Of a stretch of 64,000 bases of DNA, positions 24,746 to 31,263 are shown piece after piece. Position numbers and translations under genes: made by a program. This DNA is from an uncultured Parolsenella sp. (GTDB lineage: Bacteria; Actinomycetota; Coriobacteriia; Coriobacteriales; Atopobiaceae). How positions within the stretch are numbered: the stretch's first letter is position 1; each line of letters begins with the position of its first letter. The DNA is taken from positions 1 through 64,000 of the forward strand of contig CAKUNF010000007.1 of assembly GCA_934668375.1 (NCBI GenBank), read 5' to 3'. The notes under the pieces were generated by a model, which searched no databases, had not been told where the DNA came from, and saw only the letters and a list, made by a program, of their open reading frames with translations.

Positions 24746-26967
24746 TAGCGCTCACCTCCTTCCATGACCTGCGCAATCTCGGCATCGGTGAGGCCGAGCT
24801 CTGCGGCGGACAGCTGCGACTGGGCGATCTCGAGATAGGCCGGGCAGCTGCGGAGGAGCTCCTCGTGCGTGCCGTGCCCCACGACGCGGCCCTCGTCAAG
24901 GACGATGACCTGGTCCGCGTGCATGATCGTGGCGATTCGCTGGGCCACGACCACGATGGCGCTGTCCTTCTCGTGGGTCGCGAGCTGCTCGCGCAGAAGC
25001 GCGTCCGTCTTGTAATCGAGCGCGGAGAACGAGTCGTCGAAGACGATGACCTCGGGCCTCTTGGCAAGCGCGCGGGCGATGGAGAGGCGCTGGCGCTGCC
25101 CGCCGGAGACGTTGGAGCCGCCCTGGCTGATCTCTGAGCCCCAGGTGCCCTTGCGCTGCTCGATGAACTCGGTGGCCTGAGCGATGTCGGCGGCCCGACG
25201 CATGTCCTCGTCGGTCACGGAGTCGCCGGCGAACTTGAGGTTGGACTCGACGGTGCCCGAGAAGAGCATGCCCTGCTGCGGCACGTAGCCCACGCGGCGA
25301 CGCAGCTCGGCCAGCGGCAGGTCTCGCACGTCGATGCCGTCGAGCGCGACCTTGCCGCCCGTGACGTCGTACAGGCGCGGGATGAGCTGGACGAGCGTGG
25401 ACTTGCCCGAGCCCGTGGAGCCGATGATGCCGAGCGTCTCCCCGGCGTGAACCGTGAAGTCCACCCCGCCGATGACGTCCTCGCGGGCGTCGGGGTACTG
25501 GAAGCTCACGTTGTGGAACACCAGCTCGCCGCGCGGCGCGCTCGGTGCTGGCAGCTTGGGGTGTGCGGGCTCCCTGATGGACGTTTCGGTGGCAAGGACG
25601 TCCTCCACGCGCTCGGCGGCCACCTCGGCGCGCGGCAGCATGACCGAGACCATCGTGAGGATCATGAACGCCATGACGATCTGCATGGTGTAGGAGATGA
25701 ACGCCATCATGTCGCCGACCTGCATGACGCCGTCGTTCACGCCGTGGGAGCCGGCCCAGACGATGAGGACCGTAACGCAGTTCATGACGAACATCATGAG
25801 CGGCATCATGAAGCTCATGGCGCGGTTCGTGAACAGCTGGGTGTCCATAAGGTCGCGGCTCGCGCCATCGAAGCGCTCGAGCTCGTGCTCCTGACGACCA
25901 AAGGCGCGGATGGGCATGACGCCATCGAGCATCTCGCGCGCCACGAGGTTCACGCGGTCAACGAACTTCTGCATCCTCTTGAACTTGGGCATCGTGAGGC
26001 CCATGAGCACGCCAACGACCGCGCAGACCGCGATGACAGCGACGCCAATGGTCCACTCCAGGCCCGTGTGCGTGGCGAGCACGCGCATGATGGCGACGAC
26101 TCCCATGATCGGGGCCATGAGCACCATTCGGATGAACAGCGTGGTGGCCATCTGGATCTGCTGGATGTCGTTCGTGCAGCGCGTGATGAGCGACGCCTGG
26201 CTGAACTTGCCCACCTCGGCCGGCGAGAAGTGCATGACGCGGTCGAACGTCTTGCGGCGCAGGTCTCGGGCGATGGTGCAGGCGGTGTGCGAGGCCACGG
26301 CGCCCGTGAGGATCGTGGCGACGAGCGACACGGCGCACAGGCCGAACATCTTGAGAGACATGCCTGCCAGGTAGGAGTTCTGGACATCGGTGAGACTGAT
26401 GCCCTGCGCCTCGTATTCCTGGCTCACGTAGCTGATGGCGCGCTGCTTGACGATGGAGCCGCCCATGGCACCCATCTGCTCACTCATGGCGCTAGCGGCC
26501 GAGACGAGCTGGTCTCGGCTCACCATGCCCGCGGAGACGGCGGCGCGCACGGTGTCCATGTCAAGCGTGCCGGACATGGCATCGTTGAGCGTCGAGGCGT
26601 CGACGCCCTGCTCGAGGGAGAGCGCGACAGTCTCGGGCAGGCTCATGGCATTGGAAACGGCGCCGTCTTCCGCGCGGTCGTCGGCGCTGCCCTGGTAGGT
26701 GCGGATGCCATCCGCGTCCGCGGGGGCGTAGGCGCCCTCGACGGTCTGCTCGTCCTGCTCGCTCATGAACAGCTCGAGGTCCGCGAGAGACTCGGATCGA
26801 ATCGTGTCCGGCACGGGCGACTCGATGCCGCCCTGCTGGATGCCGACGTCGACGATCTCGCTCATGTAGGTAGGCAGCGTGAGGTCGGCGTTGCAGCTGA
26901 TGACGATGAGACCCACAGCCACCACGAGCGCGAGCACGTGGTTCTTGAAGAGCTTGATTATCCTCAA
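24745..26967 (-). CDS. ABC exporter half-transporter (degenerate ATP site subunit)
   Basis: The 740-aa partner of the downstream exporter subunit. After TM1 (about 10-30) it carries an insert of about 150 residues before TM2, probably extracellular, acidic and without Cys. The nucleotide-binding domain starts near 480 with Walker A GSTGSGKST near 515 and signature VSGGQRQ near 620. In Walker B, VFDDSFSALD, the catalytic Glu is replaced by Asp. This is the pattern of the degenerate subunit in heterodimeric exporters such as TM287/288. It follows the MarR gene by 44 nt and overlaps the next subunit by 1 nt. Confidence 0.93.
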   Translation of the reverse strand: MRIIKLFKNHVLALVVAVGLIVISCNADLTLPTYMSEIVDVGIQQGGIESPVPDTIRSESLADLELFMSEQDEQTVEGAYAPADADGIRTYQGSADDRAEDGAVSNAMSLPETVALSLEQGVDASTLNDAMSGTLDMDTVRAAVSAGMVSRDQLVSAASAMSEQMGAMGGSIVKQRAISYVSQEYEAQGISLTDVQNSYLAGMSLKMFGLCAVSLVATILTGAVASHTACTIARDLRRKTFDRVMHFSPAEVGKFSQASLITRCTNDIQQIQMATTLFIRMVLMAPIMGVVAIMRVLATHTGLEWTIGVAVIAVCAVVGVLMGLTMPKFKRMQKFVDRVNLVAREMLDGVMPIRAFGRQEHELERFDGASRDLMDTQLFTNRAMSFMMPLMMFVMNCVTVLIVWAGSHGVNDGVMQVGDMMAFISYTMQIVMAFMILTMVSVMLPRAEVAAERVEDVLATETSIREPAHPKLPAPSAPRGELVFHNVSFQYPDAREDVIGGVDFTVHAGETLGIIGSTGSGKSTLVQLIPRLYDVTGGKVALDGIDVRDLPLAELRRRVGYVPQQGMLFSGTVESNLKFAGDSVTDEDMRRAADIAQATEFIEQRKGTWGSEISQGGSNVSGGQRQRLSIARALAKRPEVIVFDDSFSALDYKTDALLREQLATHEKDSAIVVVAQRIATIMHADQVIVLDEGRVVGHGTHEELLRSCPAYLEIAQSQLSAAELGLTDAEIAQVMEGGER

Positions 26968-27011
26968 AGGCTTTCCCCTCTTCTCAAAATCGAATAAGCG
27001 ATGCGAATTAC

Positions 27012-27530
27012 CTAGAATCTCTTGGGAGGCTCAATCGCGCGGCCTTCGGCCCGGCGCTTTGCCATGACGTCACGGGCGCGACGGAGCACGCGAACGAGGT
27101 CGCGGGCGTCCTGCTCGCCCATCTCGCACAGGAATGACGCGAGCATCTCCTGGGCCTTCTCAATGTGGCGACGCGACACCTCGCGGCCCTTCTCGGTCAC
27201 GCGGACCTCGACGCGCCGGCGGTCGTGCTCGGCGGCCTCGCGCGTGATGAAGCCCTTCTGCTCAAGGACGCGCAGCGTATTGGCGATGCGCGCATCCGTG
27301 ACGCCCGAGGCTCGCGCGATCTCGCTGGGAGACATCGGGCCGTCCGCCTCAAGCAGGACCCGCATGACTTTTGGCATGCCCTTTGCCGACGAGGAGAGCT
27401 CGGGCGCCGGCTTCATGCGCGCGATGTCAGCGCCGATGTGCGCAACCTCTTGGCTCCACTCGATGTACTCGTCGGCGGGGCGAGCGGTGCCCGGGGACGC
27501 TCCGGTGCGCTCGTCGCTGCTCTCGTCCAT
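27012..27530 (-). CDS. MarR family transcriptional regulator
   Basis: A 172-aa winged-helix regulator. The wHTH spans about 55-130, with the recognition region MSPSEIARASGVTDARIANTLRVLEQKGFI and the wing DRRRVEVRVTEKGRE. Long helices at both ends form the dimer interface. It is the first gene of an operon with the two ABC exporter subunits, so it most likely represses that operon and responds to an exporter substrate. AGGTG lies 6 nt before the ATG. Two direct repeats lie upstream between the gene and a possible -10. Confidence 0.93.
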   Translation of the reverse strand: MDESSDERTGASPGTARPADEYIEWSQEVAHIGADIARMKPAPELSSSAKGMPKVMRVLLEADGPMSPSEIARASGVTDARIANTLRVLEQKGFITREAAEHDRRRVEVRVTEKGREVSRRHIEKAQEMLASFLCEMGEQDARDLVRVLRRARDVMAKRRAEGRAIEPPKRF

Positions 27531-27559
27531 CTGTTCACCTCGCTTAGGATTTACTTTCT

Positions 27560-27588
27560 ATTGTTAGTTTTCATCGTTAGGTTTTATA
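27560..27588 (-). promoter_or_regulatory. Possible MarR operon promoter and operator
   Basis: On the minus strand a TATAAA -10 (27583-27588) is followed by two direct repeats, CTAACGAT (27573-27580) and CTAACAAT (27560-27567), 13 bp apart. This stretch is markedly AT-rich. Repressor binding between the -10 and the gene would block transcription. The -35 is poor. Confidence 0.4.
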
Positions 27589-27671
27589 TCCCATTTGCGT
27601 GGACGAGTCGCGCGCGGCACCACATTGGGCTAGACTTCACACCACGGACACAACATCTCGGCGAATACTGC

Positions 27672-27699
27672 TTGCAGGGCCCGAGAGCTGTGCTATTCT
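27672..27699 (+). promoter_or_regulatory. Promoter of rpmB
   Basis: TTGCAG (27672-27677), a 16-bp spacer ending in TGC, and TATTCT (27694-27699) form an extended -10 promoter. The predicted start is about 50 nt before the rpmB ATG. Confidence 0.6.
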
Positions 27700-27756
27700 T
27701 ATCCAGCTATGCGTCGAAGGCGGCCGCAAGATGCGCCGCTTACATGGAGGTACACA

Positions 27757-27945
27757 ATGTCTAAGGTTTGCGCCATCTGCGGCAAGCACGCCGTCGCCGG
27801 TCGTTCGATCAGCCACTCGCACCGCGTCACCAACCGCAAGTTCCGTCCGAACATCCAGCACGTGACGTGCGTCGTCGACGGCCACAAGAAGAAGCTCAAC
27901 GTCTGCTCCACCTGCCTGAAGTCCGGCAAGGTTGCTCGCTCCTAG
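27757..27945 (+). CDS. rpmB: 50S ribosomal protein L28
   Basis: A 62-aa large-subunit ribosomal protein. MSKVCAICGKHAVAGRSISH and NRKFRPNIQ are the family blocks, and two CxxC pairs (CAIC, CSTC) form a zinc ribbon as in the C+ paralogue. The ATG at 27757 has GGAGG 5 nt upstream; the longer in-frame ORF upstream is not conserved. It has its own promoter and a strong terminator, so it is monocistronic. Confidence 0.98.
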   Translation: MSKVCAICGKHAVAGRSISHSHRVTNRKFRPNIQHVTCVVDGHKKKLNVCSTCLKSGKVARS

Positions 27946-27975
27946 TAGCAGACACTTCTTATAGCGCTATCTTCG

Positions 27976-28002
27976 GAGCCGCCTTCGGGCGGCTCTTTTT
28001 TT
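27976..28002 (+). terminator. Terminator of rpmB
   Basis: GAGCCGCC (27976-27983), a TTCG tetraloop and GGCGGCTC (27988-27995) are followed by seven T. This is a textbook intrinsic terminator 30 nt after the rpmB stop. Confidence 0.95.
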
Positions 28003-28012
28003 ACCGATATAT

Positions 28013-28082
28013 CGCGAGCGTAGCGATTCGGTCATTAGAGCTCCGATCTGAGCCATTTAGTGACCGATTAGCTACACTCACG
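28013..28082. repeat. 70-nt palindromic element, copy B
   Basis: Starts CGCGAGCGTAGC and ends GCTACACTCACG, with interior GATTCGGTCATTAG matched by CTAAATGG-type sequence on the other arm, so it is an imperfect palindrome. Its reverse complement aligns along its length with copy C at 29119, with both arms nearly identical. It contains the TGA stop of the AbiEi-like gene (28078-28080). Confidence 0.85.
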
Positions 28083-29043
28083 AAACGTTGGAATCGGGAA
28101 AGACCCCGTAGACGGCAAGGCGAGCCTTCAGAAGCTCTCGATTCCTCGCCTGTGCGACCGTGATGCGCATCACCTTAAGACCGCGAGCAGTGATGCCGGC
28201 CTCGCGCTGACGCTCGTTCATGAGGGCGCGGAGCATGGAGCCACCGTTCATCTCTGGATTCGTATACTTCTCCCCGCCATCGACCTCAAGGTCAACGAAC
28301 GCGCCGTCTTTGGCTCGCATCAAAATGTCAACTCTCAAGGGACCCTTAGCACCGTCAATGCTTGCAACGGGCGACTGAAGGTCAACGATTTCATAGCCGA
28401 GCTCAATGAGAATGCCGCGGACGATTGACTCGCCGCCGCTCTCCGAACGACCATCAACATGGGAAACCACCCTGCGCCCGGCTCTTATGCCCCGATACCC
28501 CGCCCTATGCGTTGCAGCGTTTCGGAGATGCTTCTCGCAGGTAATACGAAAAGCAATCGCGGAGTCGGCCACGGCAAGGGCATCAGGAAACGGCATCATG
28601 GCAGCACAGTCGAGAACGGTGTCCTCAGGTGTCGTTAGCCTAATGCCGTTCTTTTCTCGAACGCCGCGAGACATTCTGTGCTTCGTCACGACATCTAGAC
28701 GCTTGCACCCAGATCGGGTGATGGCATGAACGTTGGCCAAATAGGCGTACGAAACGCTCAGGCCATACATCGCAGCAGCAGAGACGTGAGAGAGCGTCCA
28801 GTCACGGTGTCTCTCCGATAATGAGCGGACCATGGCTCGGTTCCTGTCCGCAGGAGTAAGCAGTTCCCATGTGCTCTTTCTCATATAGAGGCCGTCGACG
28901 GGACGCAGAAGCAAGCCTTTCTCGCAAAGCCGAGAAAGGCGTCTGGCGTCCGCCGAGTTCTTTGCAGCCAGGCAACGGCCGAGCTTCTCCGCCTCATCCA
29001 AACGAGCAGCAAGATCTGGCCCCTCTCCCCTGTACCTACCCAT
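28078..29043 (-). CDS. AbiEi-like antitoxin domain plus DUF559-like nuclease fold protein
   Basis: A 321-aa protein. The N-terminal about 130 residues resemble type IV antitoxin (AbiEi) and transcription-factor-like domains: a helix-turn-helix region (SRLCEKGLLLRPVDGLYM), then TLSHVSAAAMYGL and TRSGCKRLDVV. The C-terminal half resembles DUF559/Vsr-like PD-(D/E)XK folds: GGESIVRGILIELGYEI, RVDILM near 240 and FVDLEVDGGEKY near 250. The usual His after EVDG is not obvious. No AbiEii toxin gene is adjacent. The gene is visibly richer in A and T than its neighbours and sits between two inverted palindromic elements, suggesting transfer. The start at 29043 is an ATG with GGAGG 5 nt upstream. Function is not proven; similar orphan proteins are common in actinobacteria. 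Confidence 0.65.
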   Translation of the reverse strand: MGRYRGEGPDLAARLDEAEKLGRCLAAKNSADARRLSRLCEKGLLLRPVDGLYMRKSTWELLTPADRNRAMVRSLSERHRDWTLSHVSAAAMYGLSVSYAYLANVHAITRSGCKRLDVVTKHRMSRGVREKNGIRLTTPEDTVLDCAAMMPFPDALAVADSAIAFRITCEKHLRNAATHRAGYRGIRAGRRVVSHVDGRSESGGESIVRGILIELGYEIVDLQSPVASIDGAKGPLRVDILMRAKDGAFVDLEVDGGEKYTNPEMNGGSMLRALMNERQREAGITARGLKVMRITVAQARNRELLKARLAVYGVFPDSNVS

Positions 29044-29118
29044 AGCGACCTCCACGTCGTTGTTGCTCGTAGGCTACAGCATGAGTGCCATTCCGCGCCC
29101 AGGCCGGACAAGATAAAA

Positions 29119-29189
29119 CGCGAGCGTAGCTAATCAGTCACTAAATGGGTCCGAGTAGCGGTTCTAATGACCGAATAGCTACACTCGCG
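29119..29189. repeat. 71-nt palindromic element, copy C
   Basis: Starts CGCGAGCGTAGC and ends GCTACACTCGCG. It is the inverted counterpart of copy B: shared blocks in the same order include GTCACTAAATGG and CTAATGACCGAAT. It lies 75 nt upstream of the AbiEi-like gene start and about 20 nt from a tandem duplication of the thiN end. Confidence 0.85.
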
Positions 29190-29208
29190 ATGGTGGTGAT
29201 GAGTCGGT

Positions 29209-29266
29209 GGTGGCTAGTGGATGCGGAAGGCGGCCACGGTGGTTAGTGGATGCGGAAGGCGGCCAC
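29209..29266. repeat. 29-bp tandem duplication at the thiN 3' end
   Basis: Two adjacent 29-nt units (29209-29237 and 29238-29266) differ at one base. The right unit holds the last seven codons and the TAA stop of thiN. The left unit repeats that end after the stop, with TAG in place of TAA. Confidence 0.9.
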
Positions 29267-29989
29267 AATGCCGGCGTGACAGGCAATGGAGGCGCCCGGG
29301 CGGTCGATGACGTTGGAGATGCCGCGGTCGCGCAGGGCGTCCACGCGGAAGTGGTCGAGCTCCCAACGCATGCCGCGCTCGCTCACGACGGTGGCGTCGG
29401 CAAGGGCCACGAACGAGAAGTGGCTGCCCACGTCCTGCTCGCCAAACTCCCAGCAGGCCGTTGCGTTCGGTGCGAGGATTCGGCACTCGAAGGCGTCCTC
29501 GACGAGCACGGGCGCAACGTCGGCGTTGGAGGCGAGCACGCCAAACACCGCGAGCGCGTGATCCATCCTGCCCGCGCTCGCACACGTCACCGTGACGTCG
29601 AGGCGCTCTCCCCTCTCGGCCGCGATCTGACGGGCACACGCAAAGCCCAGGGACAGGTCCGTGTCGTACTTTGCCGGCGGAAAGATGCGGATGCCGAGGC
29701 ACCCGTGCAGGCCATGGATCTGCGGGCGCTCGCGCATGTCGTCTGCCGGGGTCACGGCAAGCGTGCCCTCGCTCACCGGAACGTCGCGAGCCTGCTCGCG
29801 GACCCATGCAAGGGTCTCCGCGCTCACGGTGTCGGCGTCTCCGCAGAAGGCATCTGGGACAATGCCCGCGGCCCGGCATGCCTCGGCACCTCGGTCGATG
29901 GCAAGGACCTGGTCTGCTCTCGCGGCGAGGCGCGAGACGAGCTGCGTGGAGCTGGGCTCGGGTGAGCCGGCGACGAGAAGCAGCCTCAC
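29243..29989 (-). CDS. thiN: Thiamine diphosphokinase
   Basis: Transfers pyrophosphate from ATP to thiamine to make thiamine diphosphate. The 248-aa protein has AIDRGAEACRAAGIVPDAFCGDADT near 30-55 (the usual GDxDS is GDADT), YDTDLSLGFACARQI near 110, and GRMDHALAVFGVL near 145 for the substrate site. A beta-rich C-terminal thiamine-binding domain follows. The length is slightly above the common 210-230. It starts with GTG 5 nt after the HAD gene, with AGGAGG about 10 nt upstream at the end of that gene. The terminal codons are duplicated just after the stop. Confidence 0.88.
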   Translation of the reverse strand: MRLLLVAGSPEPSSTQLVSRLAARADQVLAIDRGAEACRAAGIVPDAFCGDADTVSAETLAWVREQARDVPVSEGTLAVTPADDMRERPQIHGLHGCLGIRIFPPAKYDTDLSLGFACARQIAAERGERLDVTVTCASAGRMDHALAVFGVLASNADVAPVLVEDAFECRILAPNATACWEFGEQDVGSHFSFVALADATVVSERGMRWELDHFRVDALRDRGISNVIDRPGASIACHAGIVAAFRIH

Positions 29990-29994
29990 GGTGC

Positions 29995-30699
29995 CTACGC
30001 CTCCTCTGGGTTCGGCCTGCGAGAGGCGTCGTCGAACGCACGGATGGCGTCGAGCGAGACGTCATCATAGTTGTTCGTGAAGATGTCAGCCCAGGAGCGG
30101 ATGAATTCCTCGTCGCGACCGTCATGGTCGTTGAAGATGCCCACGACGTGCAGGCCCACGCGACGGGCAGAGCGCACGGCAAACGGCGCGTCCTCGAACA
30201 CCCACGTCTCTGGAAGCGGCGTGCCGAGGCGATCAAGCGCCTCGAGGTACACGTCCGGAAAGTCCTTGTCGCGCCCGTCTCGCACGTCGGCCGTGCACAG
30301 GACGTCGGAGAAGAAGTCGAGCAAGCCATGGCAGGCAAGCGCCTTGCGCACGAACGGAGACGGACTCGAGCTCGCGACCACCATGGGAATGCCAGCCGCC
30401 CGCAGACTCTCGAGCATCTCGCGCGCGCCGGGCATCTCCGTGACCTTGTGCTCGTAGTTGTAGGTCACGATGCGCTCGACGTGGCGGTAGATCTCATCGG
30501 CACTGCCGCCCATGCCAAGCTCGGAGTGGAGGTACTCGCACGTGGCCGGAATCGTCATGGCCTCGACCTTGGCTATGACCTCGCTCGTGGGCTGCTGGCC
30601 GTACGAGCGGAACAGCTCGCTGAACATGTCGAACCACATGGACATGGAGTCGAGCAACGTGCCATCGCAGTCGAAGATGGCGCCGGAGATCTTTGACAT
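29995..30699 (-). CDS. HAD family hydrolase (beta-phosphoglucomutase-like)
   Basis: A 234-aa HAD phosphatase with a small helical (C1) cap. Motif I is FDCDGTLLDS near residue 9, motif II is ASSSPS near 110, the Lys is in RKAL or GRDKDFPDVY near 145, and motif IV is FEDAPFAVRSARRVG near 175. The substrate may be a phosphosugar or nucleotide. It is the first gene of a two-gene unit with thiN (5-nt gap). The genes share no obvious pathway, although a thiamine monophosphate phosphatase role would fit and is speculative. Confidence 0.88.
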   Translation of the reverse strand: MSKISGAIFDCDGTLLDSMSMWFDMFSELFRSYGQQPTSEVIAKVEAMTIPATCEYLHSELGMGGSADEIYRHVERIVTYNYEHKVTEMPGAREMLESLRAAGIPMVVASSSPSPFVRKALACHGLLDFFSDVLCTADVRDGRDKDFPDVYLEALDRLGTPLPETWVFEDAPFAVRSARRVGLHVVGIFNDHDGRDEEFIRSWADIFTNNYDDVSLDAIRAFDDASRRPNPEEA

Positions 30700-30905
30700 G
30701 GGGCCTCCCAGCCTCGCAATGCATGGATATGCGGATTGGTCGTCTCAGCAGCAACGTCAAGTATACGTTCTTGGTCATGGGGCCGGCGCGCCGCATCGCC
30801 GGCACATTCAGTCGCGAGATTGGGTAAAGTAACCCAGGCGGCCACGGGCCGCATTTCTATGCACACATTCGCCCGAGAGGGCAGGCACCACGGAGGTTGT
30901 TCCAC

Positions 30906-31157
30906 ATGGCACGTTATGACTACCGATGCACCGACTGCGGCAACGTGTTCGAGGTCGAGCACCCCATGTCCGAGCATCCGAGCATCACGTGCCCCGCATG
31001 CGGCAAGCCCGCCGAGCGCGTGTTCTCAGCCTCTGGCATCTCGTTCAAGGGCTCGGGCTTCTACAACACCGACCAGCGCGGCGGCAGCTCCTCCACCGAG
31101 GGCACGAGCGGGTGCTCGGGCTGCAGCGGCCATGACTGCGCGAGCTGCGGCCACTAG
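30906..31157 (+). CDS. FmdB family zinc ribbon protein
   Basis: An 83-aa protein with the FmdB/CxxC_CXXC_SSSS N-terminal zinc ribbon: YDYRCTDCGNVFEVEH, then TCPACGKPAERVFSASGISFKGSGFY. The C-terminus is a Gly/Ser/Cys-rich tail (CSGCSGHDCASCGH) that may bind metal. It was first noted as a regulator of a formamidase operon, but the general function is unknown. GGAGGT lies 8 nt before the ATG at 30906. It is monocistronic, followed by a GC-rich hairpin. The 206-nt gap upstream has no promoter I can call with confidence. Confidence 0.9.
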   Translation: MARYDYRCTDCGNVFEVEHPMSEHPSITCPACGKPAERVFSASGISFKGSGFYNTDQRGGSSSTEGTSGCSGCSGHDCASCGH

Positions 31158-31182
31158 CGGCGAGGATTCGAACGCAAGAGCA

Positions 31183-31225
31183 GGGGCGGGGGCGAGACGT
31201 TCACGGGCGTCTCGCCCCGCCCCTT
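31183..31225 (+). terminator. Hairpin after the FmdB gene
   Basis: GGGGCGGGGGCGAGACG (31183-31199) pairs with CGTCTCGCCCCGCCCC (31208-31223) around an 8-nt loop, followed by a short TTGTA. The stem is very stable, the T tract weak. Confidence 0.65.
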
Positions 31226-31231
31226 GTAGAC

Positions 31232-31263
31232 GGTGACAGTTTGACCCCGTCCCCAAGTGTCAC
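31232..31263 (-). repeat. 32-nt REP-like repeat, copy 2
   Basis: Identical over 32 nt to the copy at 20134 and in the same orientation. It carries the TGA stop codon of rsmB (31260-31262) in the same register as copy 1 carries that of plsX. Confidence 0.85.

Noticed and set aside
22964..26997. Long open frames on the plus strand opposite the ABC exporter genes
   Set aside because: His/Val/Glu-rich shadow translations typical of antisense high-GC frames; the minus strand has complete ABC exporter motifs.
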